Source: Fragilaria crotonensis
Lineage: Eukaryota > Bacillariophyta > Fragilariophyceae > Fragilariales > Fragilariaceae
Reading direction: 5' to 3'
NCBI GenBank assembly: GCA_022925895.1
Contig: JAKSYS010000144.1
Location: forward strand, 1 to 64,000
DNA length: 64,000 nucleotides
Below the pieces are notes generated by a model, which was not told where the DNA came from, ran no database searches, and saw only the letters and a list, made by a program, of their open reading frames with translations. Both the position numbers and the translations under genes were made by a program. The number at the start of each line of letters is the position of its first letter. Positions within the stretch are counted from its first letter, which is position 1. Positions 42,555-53,391 of the stretch are shown here, one piece after another.

Positions 42555-44357
42555 ATGGCAATGGAAACACCCTCCACATCACGCTTTGAATGTTATGTTA
42601 CCAATGACGAATCTATTCGGAGTGCTGAGACCTTCGCCTTTTCACCGGAAGAGGGCAAAAAATCTTCCTTTATCTTGACATCGACGCACGAAGATGCAAC
42701 CGTCTTCGGCATTGAGGCGCCAGCTCATGTATGCATCGAGGCCGTCTCTTCGGATGACAATCAATGCCTTCCGTTTGTGTTGGGAGGTTTTGAAATTGTG
42801 TCCAACTCACGGAATCTAGAGATTTACGTATCAGATGAGAATGACAAGGAAACGTACCTCACGACCTGCCGCGGGATCAAATGGCGTCCGGAAGTTAGTA
42901 CTAATGAGCTTGACAATCAGCAACCGCCTCCGGAAGATAACTGGCACAAGGCGCTCTTGGTTATTCCAGGCGGCCCTCGCACCATGACAAGGATTCGATT
43001 CAAAATGTTATCCATCCGACCGCCGTCTGACACCAAGTCGTTGGTCCACTATGTCAAACTGAAAGGTCGACTGCCTGTTGTTGAACGCGTTCCTTCGCAA
43101 CCGCAGCCACTACATCACGTCAGCAATACCTCGGCCGACGCCCAATTTGCAACAACAAACGCTTCTCCACCGCAACAGCAACCCCTGTCGATATCTGATG
43201 TCGCGGCGGCACTCGCCGGCGTTTCCATGATGGTTCATAGCACAGAAGAACGACTCACCAAGGTCCTGGAGTCAAGTCTCCTTCAACTCAACCTGGGGAT
43301 CTCGAATCGGCTGCAGGGAGTCGAACGAGTTGTGGGTATGCAATGGACTGCAATTCAACAGCTGCAACAGCAAAATGCTATTATTTTACAGCAGCAAGAG
43401 CAAATGTTGCACGAAATGCGGGAACAACGCTCCATACACACTCATATCCTTGAATCGTTGACGAAACTGCAATTGTCCAATCAGCTGCTGCAGAACGAAA
43501 CTGAGGTAATGGAATGCGGCACGGAGGATGACGATAGTAAACCGCCGTCTCGAATCCTGGGAGTCAACGAATCGGAAGGGATTGATGCCTTGACGCTCAC
43601 CGGAGCGACGATCAACGGCGGTGGCATACCACATTGTGAGACTCTCGACGAGGAGAATCACTCAAATGTGTCCTCAGAAGCTCGACAGTCTGAGCTCTCA
43701 CCCGCCGTCGACGATGAGGACAGTAAACCTCCCTTGCGCGCACGAAGCCTTGGTAACATCGTTGACCACAATATATCGTTGCCGATAGCAGAAGTAGAAG
43801 TAGAACTACCAGAATACCACGTCGACGAATCTACAAATGATGCGACGATTGTTGGCATAGAACATGCCGACTCGGAGAAGGAAGCAACTGAAGGAGGGAT
43901 AGAACTTACTGCAGATTCTAAAAATGGCATTGCAGTCGCGGACGACGACGATGGCAAGCCTCCGTCGCGTGCACGCGTCGACGATGATGCACATGGTTCC
44001 GCTCTCCGATCACTCCATGACCAGGGGATGCCCTTGTCAGCAATTACAACCGAGCCACACCCAACCAGAGAATTCGCTTGTTCTGATGCGGATGAAACAG
44101 CAGAGAATGACGACGAACCTAAATGCCGTCGTCGCAACGCCGACGAGGATGAGAAGGAGGAGGCGATGGACATCGTGCACGTAGCATCACTCGGCGTTGT
44201 CCAAGCTGCTTATGGGGATAGCGACAGACCTCCATCTCGTTCCAGGCAAGGGGAAGATCAGAGCGTTGGACTGATGCTGGTCCTGGAACCTCCGGATAAG
44301 GGCTGTGGAGGTCCACACGAGGTAGTGACGAGCGATCCTAGGATAGAGGAAAATTGA
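42555..44357 (+). CDS. PAAT (C10orf88)-like protein with coiled coil and repeated acidic/PPSR motifs
   Basis: 600 residues from ATG 42555. Residues 1-180 look like a discoidin-type beta-sandwich as in PAAT/C10orf88 proteins: GGFEIVSNSRNLEIYVSD, then ETYLTTCRGIKW, a hydrophobic strand and IRFKMLSIRPP. A Gln-rich coiled coil follows (QLQQQNAIILQQQEQMLHEM). The acidic C-terminal half repeats a short motif about four times: DDSKPPSR, DEDSKPPLRAR, DDDGKPPSRAR, GDSDRPPSRSR, plus a weaker DEPKCRRR. The repeats look like copies of one linear binding site. Cytosolic or nuclear; no signal peptide. Function unknown; PAAT in animals is linked to mitochondrial ABC transporters. Confidence 0.6.
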   Translation: MAMETPSTSRFECYVTNDESIRSAETFAFSPEEGKKSSFILTSTHEDATVFGIEAPAHVCIEAVSSDDNQCLPFVLGGFEIVSNSRNLEIYVSDENDKETYLTTCRGIKWRPEVSTNELDNQQPPPEDNWHKALLVIPGGPRTMTRIRFKMLSIRPPSDTKSLVHYVKLKGRLPVVERVPSQPQPLHHVSNTSADAQFATTNASPPQQQPLSISDVAAALAGVSMMVHSTEERLTKVLESSLLQLNLGISNRLQGVERVVGMQWTAIQQLQQQNAIILQQQEQMLHEMREQRSIHTHILESLTKLQLSNQLLQNETEVMECGTEDDDSKPPSRILGVNESEGIDALTLTGATINGGGIPHCETLDEENHSNVSSEARQSELSPAVDDEDSKPPLRARSLGNIVDHNISLPIAEVEVELPEYHVDESTNDATIVGIEHADSEKEATEGGIELTADSKNGIAVADDDDGKPPSRARVDDDAHGSALRSLHDQGMPLSAITTEPHPTREFACSDADETAENDDEPKCRRRNADEDEKEEAMDIVHVASLGVVQAAYGDSDRPPSRSRQGEDQSVGLMLVLEPPDKGCGGPHEVVTSDPRIEEN

Positions 44358-44530
44358 CCTGATAGACATTTTCTAGGGCTTAAAAATGCAATACTATTAT
44401 ATAAGTAACCTTGGTCCATGATTAGCTTCGAGATTCAGTCAATACCAAAGGTTGGGAATGGGAAGTTCACCGGCAAGAATTGCCTAAAGGCAACCGTTTC
44501 ATTGTCATAGGAAGGAGAAGTGCAACGTTG

Positions 44531-46486
44531 CTAAGACCAATATGCAGCGGGGTCACTTGAATGGTACTTGATATCAAGTAAAGCACCGCCAAACGACAAA
44601 CCATCCAGTCGCGAAATCTCGAAGATGATACCAGGAGTCTGGAACGACACATACATTCGCTTGCCGTCAGGTGAGAAAGCTAGCCCAGTGGTTTCACCCG
44701 AAAAAGTGGTAGTAGCGGGATCGTTGTCGATGATTGTGACGTATTTCCCCGTCGGATCGCGACCATGAACTCCGCAATACGTACCACCATCCTAGGAAAT
44801 CATAGAAGTGGACGGACATGAGATGTTTCGAACGTAACGGAGCCCTTTGGACGCGTTCCCGCCGAGCTCGTGCTTACCTCGCAGAAATACAAGATGCTGC
44901 CAGGATCTGACCCGATTAAGCGACCAACCTGGTCAGGTTGATTATTGAACTGTACAAGAAAACACATTTGTGAGGTGGGGACTGGGCTAAATACAATCAC
45001 CACTGACAATGGACAAAGGGCTAGGCGATTGGTACTTACGACACCTTGATTAGTCGATTCTTTCGTGAACGTTCCTTGTCTCAGTTGTAAGATGAAGAGA
45101 GTCTTGTCGACTTTGGAAACAAAGTAAAGGACGCCATCCTTGATGTCTATTCCTTCCGCGTTAGGGTATAGACTTGGTGTGGCTTAGGCTTTCGTCGACA
45201 CCCATGAGAAAGTGCCGGAGTTGCCACTGTCCACTCGCAAGTACCTGTGAGTTCCTGTAGAATACAACTCTTCGCGTGTTCCCAAGTTTGCCGAGGGGGT
45301 GAACTGAACGAGAGGGCCAGTTGAAGAATCTTCAGTGATGTAATAGACGTGACGCCCGAGTGATGGGTCAAAATCATACGCAACACTCTCAAAGTTACCT
45401 CCATATGGAACCAAGTTGGTCTTTCTTCCGACAAACGCGCCCTCGGGCGACACTTCCCAAGTGAATCCGCTGGTGCCATACTCCTCACAACTCAGCCATG
45501 TGTTGTAGGGACTGCGACCACCACTGCAGTTGTTATTGGTGCCAGAAAGGACACGCTTGTAACCAACCACGTTGCCATTGGAATCAAATTCGATCGACCC
45601 AACTCCACCGGAACCAACGACCTCAGAGTTCGAGACGTAGAAGTAGTTGCCTGAGTTATCATTCTTCACGAAGACAGCAGCGCCATCTGGGTTGATATGA
45701 AGGTTGACCGAGGATTGCTGTCCATTTGCAAATATGACAGGTTGACCTTCGGTGGCAATTATGCGCGCGTCAAGCCCTGTTGACAAGCGAAGTCCCAACG
45801 ACTACTGTGAGATCACCAGGGACGTAGGTGGGCCCTACAGAAGTTGTGGGACTTGCTGTGGACTTGTTGTGCCCGGTGGCAGTGTCGGTGGAAGCGTTGG
45901 AGTGGCGCTGTAACAGTACGAAATTCCGGACACACCGGCTCCAGAGCATCCAGGAACCGCTTCGCTGCCAACGCGCTGAAAGCAGGCAAGGCCTGAAGCA
46001 CAATCGGCGTTCGTATCACAGTCTCCCTCGCACTTTCCAAGAGGAAAGGAGCGGGCTGGTTTGCCGTTGTCTCCAGTATAGGCCAACGAATTTTCGCCGT
46101 TGGGCTTGTAACAATAGTCTTTCCCTGACGTCCCAGTACCACTACATCCTGGGACAGCCTGGGTGCCACTTCGTTCGAAACACAAGAGGTCGCCAAAGCA
46201 TTCTTGACTTGTATCGCAATCTCCAGAACACGCGGGAAGCGGGGAAGGCTGTTGAAGGTGATCCATTGTCTCCTTCGATGAGGAGAGACTTCAGTGGCGC
46301 TGATGCTGCCGAGAGGAATGAAGGGCTTGCGCCGGTCGGGATTGTCGGAGTTCGCGAGGTGGGACGTATGGTTGGAATTTTCTTGGCTGCGATCGTGCTA
46401 CAAGCTGCCAAAACGACGGTGGCAACATGCAGAAGATGAGGCGAAGCCCCTCTCCTATCACTGGCAAAGGCGTTTGGAGAAACCAT
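44531..46486 (-). pseudogene. PhoX-like phosphatase with Cys-repeat N-terminus, copy 1, disrupted
   Basis: Paralogue of the gene at 51637-53391. A signal-like start (ATG 46486) is followed by two copies of a cysteine repeat (CSGDCDTSQECFGDLLC, AVPGCSGTGTSGKDYCY) and a DUF839/PhoX domain (GRSPYNTWLSCEEYG, DSSTGPLVQFTPSANLG). Downstream exons 44949-44878 (FNNQPDQVGRLIGSDPG, YFCE) and 44791-44531 (DGGTYCGVHGRD, GLAFSPDGKRMYVSFQTPG) are clear, with introns 44950-45039 and 44792-44877 at the same sites as in copy 2. Disruptions: one extra C near 46240, shifts near 45840 and 45795, and an in-frame TAA at about 45184-45186 after STKA, beyond which the same frame goes on (LYPNAEGIDIKDGVLYFVSK). Secreted phosphomonoesterase or phosphodiesterase by family; this copy is a pseudogene unless these are sequence errors. 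Confidence 0.7.
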
Positions 46487-49400
46487 GGATGTTTGATGTT
46501 ACGACGTTTTATGGATTCAACGAAACCCAAATGTAGCGCTCCTCATCTTTCAAGTTTTTCACTGGGTTCTTCCGTAATGACTCTTAATTCTTGTTAGTTA
46601 TTTGGCAAGACTCGTGGCTTCTGGTGACATTCGAATACATTGAAGATTCAAGTACGTACAAGTACTGCAGTAGATGGATCCTGCACAGTGCCGTTTTATA
46701 ATCCCAAACACGGAAGATGGCGGATAGCATCCTTCGAATCCCCACAAATCCACACAAAGCACAGTCGACAACACGAACCACACAGCCCACTCGGCAACAT
46801 AATGACTATCGGCATGGATTCGATGGTCATATGTCTGTTAGTTTGGGTGCCATTCATGATATCAGGAAAAAGTAATAAATCGGGTACGACAGTACACATA
46901 GAGCATTGAGGAAAGATTCGAGAATTCCAACCAATAGACGCATAAGTGGCACTCCAGAGACATATGCAGGATTCTTACCCCAATCTATCATGCACTTCGA
47001 TTATTCATCAAAATTTAACGCGCATGACGAATGCACTTCCGATTCACGACTACCGGTATTAGTCTTTTGAAGGTTCTTCAATATGAAGTTCTTCCTCAAC
47101 AACTGTCGTAAACGACCGAGCACTCCTGTGTTTTTTCTTGTTTCTTGGGTTGCAATCCCGAGTTACAGGACCGAGATCTGCTCTATCATATGTTCATGCT
47201 TCTCGGCAAACAGTGCATGTAATCCTATAGTACTACCTGGTACCAGGTACCGGTAGTATGTATTACTGGTTCGCTCTAATCCTTGCTGGTTTAGGTTCCA
47301 CCACGTTTTTCCCGTAAGTCTTACTGCTGGTTCCTGGAGGCAATTTGGAATTTGAGGAAATGGCATGATGCACATACAATTGTTAACCTATTAGGAACTT
47401 GAAGGCAGGGCGAGATAATGAAGTACTCCGAGTATTTTCATATAGGTGTCCCACAAAAACGAAACACTGCAATCAAAGGACTCAACAATCATACGAGCCC
47501 ACCAAGCATACCCTTCGGGCAACCTTACTCCGTGTGAACGTTCCACTTGGCAGACCCTGGAGTTTGTTTGTCAGTTTGCTATAGTGAAAACATGGTCAGA
47601 CTTTATGGTCAATCCACACTGTTCTTCATTTACTGATTGGTTAGTGTGATCCTGTTACAAGAATTTGTTAAATGTGGTTTGTTTGCTGCTGCACTGTCTG
47701 GACGCCATGAGAGTCAAGCAAGTGTGAAACAATTTAAAGCAGCCAAACAACCTAGCTAGCTTAATGGGATTGAATGGGCAATTATGATGCTTTAGTCCCC
47801 AGAGTTGTGCTATATTGTGGAAACCACGAGTCCTCCTTATGGAGAAGAAGTAAAGCCTCTGGAAGGTCCGGCCCAAGCACGTTTCAGCCGTTTAGTTTGT
47901 GACCGTCGTCAGAAATGCGTCAGAGATTTTCCAAATTGTATGTATTGCAAGATTTGTAGCTCGACTGGTCGATGCAAACGAGCCGGCAAGGTTTTCTCCT
48001 CGTAAGTAAAAAATTGCTGACCGTCAGTAAAAAATTGCTGACCGACAGTAAATATTTACTGACCGTCAGCAAAATTGCTGACCGTCAGTAAATAATTGCT
48101 GACCGTCAGTAAATCTGATTTGTCTTTAAGAAGGTTTCGTGGACACATGGTATGTTCTTACGTCAGTAATTTCTTCTGACCGTCAGCAATTTCTTTCTGA
48201 CCGTCAGCAATTTTTACTGACCGTCAGCAAATTTTACTGACCGTAAGTAAATTTTACTGACCGTCAGCAATTTTTAAGTGACCGTCAGTAATTTTGCACT
48301 TTGCACCATTCACATGATAATAGCGCCAACCTACTCTTCACGTTGCGTCACCAAGACTCAGAATGGAAGCGATTTTCACCTCCAGGGTATCACGTGTTTT
48401 CGTCTTATTCACGATTCCCTAGGTATGGCCGGGCCTTCCTGGTGGTTCAATTTGGCAAGCAGAGACAAGCAACATACTACCGCACCTATTTTAATGGGTC
48501 TAGATTGGTCCGGACCCTTGAAAAAGAAGGAACAGTGTATCTGTGTCCAATTTCCATTCCAGCCAATGTTAATATATGTGTGATATGACTCCTGCCCTTG
48601 TAAATAACTAGACTTTGCTTGATGTGGTGGCTACTCTGAAACCATGCAATACTTCAATATTTGTTGCCAGTTGTGCAAAATCAAAGAATTGGAGGCATTG
48701 GTACCACTGGGGAAGAGAGCGAACACAATTGACTGAAGAAATGTTGGCTTTGAACAATGGAAAGGCACATTAAATAAGTGAGCTGATCCGGTGATAAGCA
48801 AGCAAGGATACAGCAGGAGGGTTCCATCAAATGGTTTGGCAAGTATTGCAAAACTGGTGTACTAATGTAGTAATTCTGGCACAATGAAAGGGTTTTCATT
48901 GCCATATTCTTTCCAAAGTTCCTCCAATCACATCAACTGCAATACCATACCATGGTGCAGTGATTACTTCTCTTGGTCTGATGTGCACTTGTGAGCCTTG
49001 CTATCATTTTGGCCTCATACTTTTTACATTCTCAGCATGTTTCCACAACAACATCATGATGTATCCTTCCATTGAGTCCTGGGCAAGGAGAAACATATAT
49101 TGCATTGTTGCCACCAGCAGTAGGGCAAGGATTCAGTAGATGGTGAGTATGCAACTATCCTACAATCCTACTACAGCATGTCTACATGCATACTGCATAC
49201 ATAGCAGTTGTGAGGTGCGTAGTCAATCACAATTTGAATGTTGAATGAACAGTACCTCATGTACAAGTGTCTACCCACCCGGGCCCCTGCCTTCATTCAT
49301 CCAATTTCATGCCTTAATTAACCCCATGATTTTCGTACGTGTGCAAGACGATTTTCTGTAGGTTTCATACTAGGGGCTACAGAAAAAATTGCTCCAATCG

Positions 49401-50457
49401 CAGTCATCAATTGAAAAGATAACAACACAGATCACCATTCATTTGGTTCATTTTCCTTTTTACTTTCTTTTCAGTGGAAGTCACTGATGTGAAGAAAAAG
49501 CTTGAGACTTGATTTTTTCATCCCCAATCAGTCTCGGACTAAAAGGTATCTACTTGCGTACCACATAAAAATGGCTTTGGCCCAATAAAATGGCTTTGAA
49601 CCAATCTCTTGTGGAATTCAACGACCTCTACACAAGGACACTCCAATTTTCATTATTTCACACCGTGACCTATTGTAAAGCTCTCCTTAATGAACACATA
49701 GAGGTATGTTCTGCAGATAGAAAAGCAATATAATTGCTCAGTTCTCTCAAATACGCATACTGCAGAGGAGACGTCAAAACATTGTTGCACGACCATTTTT
49801 CAAATGTCAAGGATGCCCTCCCAATTTATACAAGCTACAGTTCTGAATATTTTCATGCGTTGGAGAGAATTCCACTTGGCGTTTGTTCCACACTGTGTGG
49901 TACAACAGCTTGTACTAAACCCTGTACCAATACAAATTTTGATTGACGATTTACTCATCAAACTCTTGTGAAAAATATCAAGAACGGGATATAAAATATT
50001 ATTTATATAGGTATACATATTTATGCACAACTTTGAACCAGTAAATGAAAAACGAAGACTTGTATATCATTGATAGGCAATTCGGATCTTGCTCCAGTAC
50101 TTTGATAATTCTTCATTGCTGTCGACTAGCAGATGAAGGATCAATGATACAGAACTGCTCGTTAAACATTTATGCTTCTATTCATACGGAGATAAAGTAA
50201 TTTGAAACTCTTGTGAAACTATTGGTTCCAAGCCGTTCTTATTTTTTATGTGGGAGCGGGTGGTACATATTACGTATGACATAGTCCTACGAGGACTATG
50301 GTAGGAGTGTACCGTACTCTTGTATGGAGTATGGAATTTTTCGATATTGAGAAATGATTTATAGAGCCCTAAGAGGGCTCGTATGTCATACATAGAGTCC
50401 ACCATCACAGAGATCAGGAAATCAGGCATCTGACTTCATTGTGATCATGCGCAGTTG
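46487..50457. other. 4 kb gene-poor stretch with decayed repeats
   Basis: No host gene recognised. Short Cys-rich coding-like fragment at about 47805-48005 (RFSRLVCDRRQKCVRDFPNC, MYCKICSSTGRCKRAGK) directly before an array of small palindromes, and weak frames at 48301-48588. The AT-rich, GTAC-poor composition from about 47400 to 50000 resembles 24.4-25.8 kb, so both may derive from old transposons. Confidence 0.45.
48017..48290. repeat. array of degenerate palindromes, core CTGACCGTCAG
   Basis: Eleven copies of a roughly 20 bp unit whose core CTGACCGTCAG is a near-perfect palindrome flanked by AT-rich spacers (TTNCTGACCGTCAGNAA). Five copies lie at 48017-48115 and six at about 48175-48290, with a 60 bp interruption. 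One copy reads CTGACCGACAG and one CTGACCGTAAG. Function unknown. Confidence 0.85.
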
Positions 50458-51426
50458 ATGTTCGCCGAACCTCTGATGAAAATGGACCACGACGAACTGC
50501 TGAGCTGCCTTGTCAAGATTTCCGTTGAGTGGGATGATAGCAATTCGTGGGATAGCCCCTTTCCAAATCGTGTCGAACTTTGGGGTTTGCCGGAACAGCT
50601 CTTCCATGAAGTCACAAGGTCGTCCAACAACCCCTTAGAGGACGGTACTGGGACACGACCATACTCAGGAGCAACTGTCTTTCTGCAATTCTGTCGTGTC
50701 CATCCCGACATTTTTCTAGACAGAAGTTATTGTCTGGTAGAGCTAGGAGCTGGCATTGGTACTTGTGGATTGGTTCTTGCCTTGGCTCGACGACACGCGA
50801 GCAATTGTCCTGATAAAGTTGGAAGGCCCACTGGTGTCAACCCTCAACCAAGTATCTTGCTCACCGACGGGGAAAAATTGACAACAGAAATTGCAAGGCG
50901 AAATTGTTCGCTTCTGGGTATGACTCCTGGAGAAGTAGATGTGGAAGTTCTTCGATGGAGTGAGGATTTGCACGAGATTCGTAAGGTTGCTCCACTCCAT
51001 TGCTTTCACTACGTTGTCGGGACTGATCTGTTGTATTATCGTACCCCTGCCCGAGCCCTGCTTACTACAGCAGAAGCCTTATTGTACCACCAACATGGCG
51101 ATTCATCTGCCCCGAATGGCGCCAAGTCGTCAAGCATGGCATATGAGGGAGCCATTTTTCTTCCGGCTACCATTCGCACTCCGTCGCTGGGTGATGAATT
51201 GGTGGAAATCTGCAATGAGCTGAATTTGGTTGTCCTCATTGTTCCCATTGAATCATTTTATACTCCCGTTAATCCAATGATGTACAACATTTCCTTCCTC
51301 GTTGTGATCCGTAAGGAGCCAACCTACAACCTGCGCTACAACACGCGTTACGCGACGCCCGTCCGTTCGATCCCCATGAGGAAAGTGATGATGATGGCAT
51401 GCTGCCATTTTCGAACTAGCTACTAG
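50458..51426 (+). CDS. METTL21/Methyltransf_16-type protein methyltransferase
   Basis: 322 residues from ATG 50458. Seven-beta-strand methyltransferase: YSGATVFLQFC before the SAM site, LVELGAGIGTCGLVLA (glycine motif near 95-110), LTDGEKLTTEIARRN, and GTDLLYY, the post-II motif typical of METTL21/EEF2KMT-like lysine methyltransferases. Likely methylates a lysine of a cytosolic protein; the target is unknown. The last 25 residues (TPVRSIPMRKVMMMACCHFR) look out of frame: one base shifted gives an acidic ending (DARPFDPHEESDDDGMLPFS), so a base is probably missing near 51345-51355. Convergent with the PhoX-like gene. Confidence 0.75.
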   Translation: MFAEPLMKMDHDELLSCLVKISVEWDDSNSWDSPFPNRVELWGLPEQLFHEVTRSSNNPLEDGTGTRPYSGATVFLQFCRVHPDIFLDRSYCLVELGAGIGTCGLVLALARRHASNCPDKVGRPTGVNPQPSILLTDGEKLTTEIARRNCSLLGMTPGEVDVEVLRWSEDLHEIRKVAPLHCFHYVVGTDLLYYRTPARALLTTAEALLYHQHGDSSAPNGAKSSSMAYEGAIFLPATIRTPSLGDELVEICNELNLVVLIVPIESFYTPVNPMMYNISFLVVIRKEPTYNLRYNTRYATPVRSIPMRKVMMMACCHFRTSY

Positions 51427-51636
51427 CACACTGGCATTTTCTGCACGCTTCGCATCTGTCAATGCACTGAACGATTTGGCAACCAATTCATTATTGCTCA
51501 TGGACATAACTATGAGCAATCTGGTTTGAACGAGTCCATTGTCGCGTTTGATCTAAGAAATCCGAGCTACTATGTTATGAACGAAAATGAAATGGCTCTT
51601 CTGTTTGAGGAGGTCAACCAGATGGGTGCCTCAGTA

Positions 51637-53391
51637 TCAAATGGCATGGTACTTGACATCGATGAAGTCGCCGCCGAAGGAGTAGCCATCCGTGCGGCTG
51701 ATCTCAAAGATTACTCCTGGTTTCTGGAAGGACACATACATGCGTCTCCCATCAGGCGAAAATGCCAAACCAGTTGTCTCGCCTGTCAAGAGTCCAGAGT
51801 TGGGATCATTGTCAATGATGGTGACGTATTTTCCGGCCGAAGTACGACCGTGAATGCCGCAATAGCTCCCCCCGTCCTGTTTGCAAAGGAATTGTCAGCT
51901 CATCTACAAAACATTTTCAACCAAAAACATTGCCCAGACTCACCTCGCAAAAGTACAAGACATTATGGGGGTCAACTCCGATAATGCGGTTGACTTGGTC
52001 TGGCTGGTCGTTGAACTAGAGAGACGCAAGTGATGTAAGTCTGTTTCGTGATGTGGAAGGCGGTGTTGACGTGCTTTACATACCAAACCTTGGTTGGTCG
52101 ATTCCTTGGTGAAGATCCCAGCGGCGAGATTCAATATGAAGAGAGTCTTGTCTACCTTTGATACGAAGTAGAGGAATCCGTCCTTCGCATCGATTCCTTC
52201 CACATTGGGATAAAGTTGTGGTGTTGCGTTAGATTTCTTGGCAACCCACGAAAAGGTGCCGAAATTGCCACTGTCTACTCGCAAATATCTGTGTGTGCCT
52301 TGCGAGTACATCTCGCCCGGAGTACCAAGATTTGCGGAAGGAACGAACTGGACAAGCGCGCCAGTCGGAGAGTCTTCAGTGATGTAATACACGTTGCGCC
52401 CTTGTGCGAGATCGAATTCATAAGCTACGCTCTCATAGTTACCGCCCTCAGGGACCAGGTTCGTCTTTCTTCCGACGAACTTGCCTCCTGGAGATACTTC
52501 CCAAACAAATCCATTCTTTCCATTTTCCTCGCAACAACCAGGTGTTGTAGGGCTTCGACCTCCGCCACAGTTCCGCTGCGTACCCGACAATACTCGGCGA
52601 TATCCCAGGACGTCACCTTTGAATTGAACTCGATCGATCCAACCCCGCCGGTGATGTTGTTCTCGGAATTTGAGACGTAGTAGTAGTTTCCGGATCCATC
52701 TTTCTTTGAAGATGCCAGCAGCATCTGGGTCAGTGTGGAAGTTGACAAGAGACTGAGCGCCGTTATAGTACTTGACTGGTCGGTCTTTGTTCGCGACAAT
52801 GCGAACGTCCAGACCTGCTGAGAGGCGAAGACCGGCCTTGACAACAGTGAGCAGGCCAGGGACATAGGTGACTTTGGTGGCAGTCGTCACCCCGGGAGTA
52901 ACTGAAACAGACGATGATGGGGAATTTGGGATTGTTCCAGGTGCAGCTGGACTGTAACAATAGGCCCTTCCGGTGACGCCGGTTCCGGTGCAGCCAGGGA
53001 CTGTTTGGGTGCCGGTTCGCTGGAAACGCTTGAGAGTGTCAGCGCAGTCTGCGTCGGAATCACACTGCCCCTGACATTTCCGAAGTGGGTAAGATTCCGG
53101 ATGCTTTTGCTTGGTGGCAAGGAAAGTCAATGCCTGCGGTTTCTGTGGGTTGTAACAGTAGTCCTTGCCATACTGACCAGCTCCGGAGCACCCGGGAACC
53201 GTCTGGAAACCTGTGCGCATGAAACATGTAAGGTCGCCGAAGCATTCAATGTCGTTGTCGCAGTCTCCCTGGCACAAACCAAGTGGAAACACATCCGAGG
53301 GACTGCCGTTGTTGCCAATGATGTCAAGGGCGTAAACATCGCCGGTGACTGTCAATACCATGAAAGCTAGGGCGCTCCAGTAGAGTGTCAT
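51637..53391 (-). CDS. PhoX-like phosphatase with two N-terminal cysteine repeats, copy 2
   Basis: Signal peptide (MTLYWSALAFMVLTVTGDVYA), two diatom-type cysteine repeats (CQGDCDNDIECFGDLTCF, TVPGCSGAGQYGKDYCY), a Ser/Thr/Pro linker, then a DUF839/PhoX domain. Exons 53391-52084, 52015-51944 and 51876-51637; introns of 68 bp (52016-52083, GTATGT..CTCTAG) and 67 bp (51877-51943, GTGAGT..AACAG), ending DGYSFGGDFIDVKYHAI. Middle exon is 72 bp as in copy 1. Within 52540-52720 four small indels shift the frame out and back (52718, 52622, 52550 and 52535 regions) and the true frame reads KKDGSGNYYYVSNSENNITG in between. No premature stop. Expected role: secreted phosphate scavenging from organic phosphate, with the cysteine repeats anchoring it at the cell surface or wall (inference). 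Confidence 0.78.

Noticed and set aside
48017-48290. Regularly spaced repeats that could suggest a CRISPR array
   Set aside because: Units are about 20 bp with AT-rich spacers of only a few bases, the setting is eukaryotic, and there are no cas genes. They are tandem palindromes.
49734-49946. 70-codon plus-strand frame
   Set aside because: Short and isolated in an AT-rich region, with no family resemblance.
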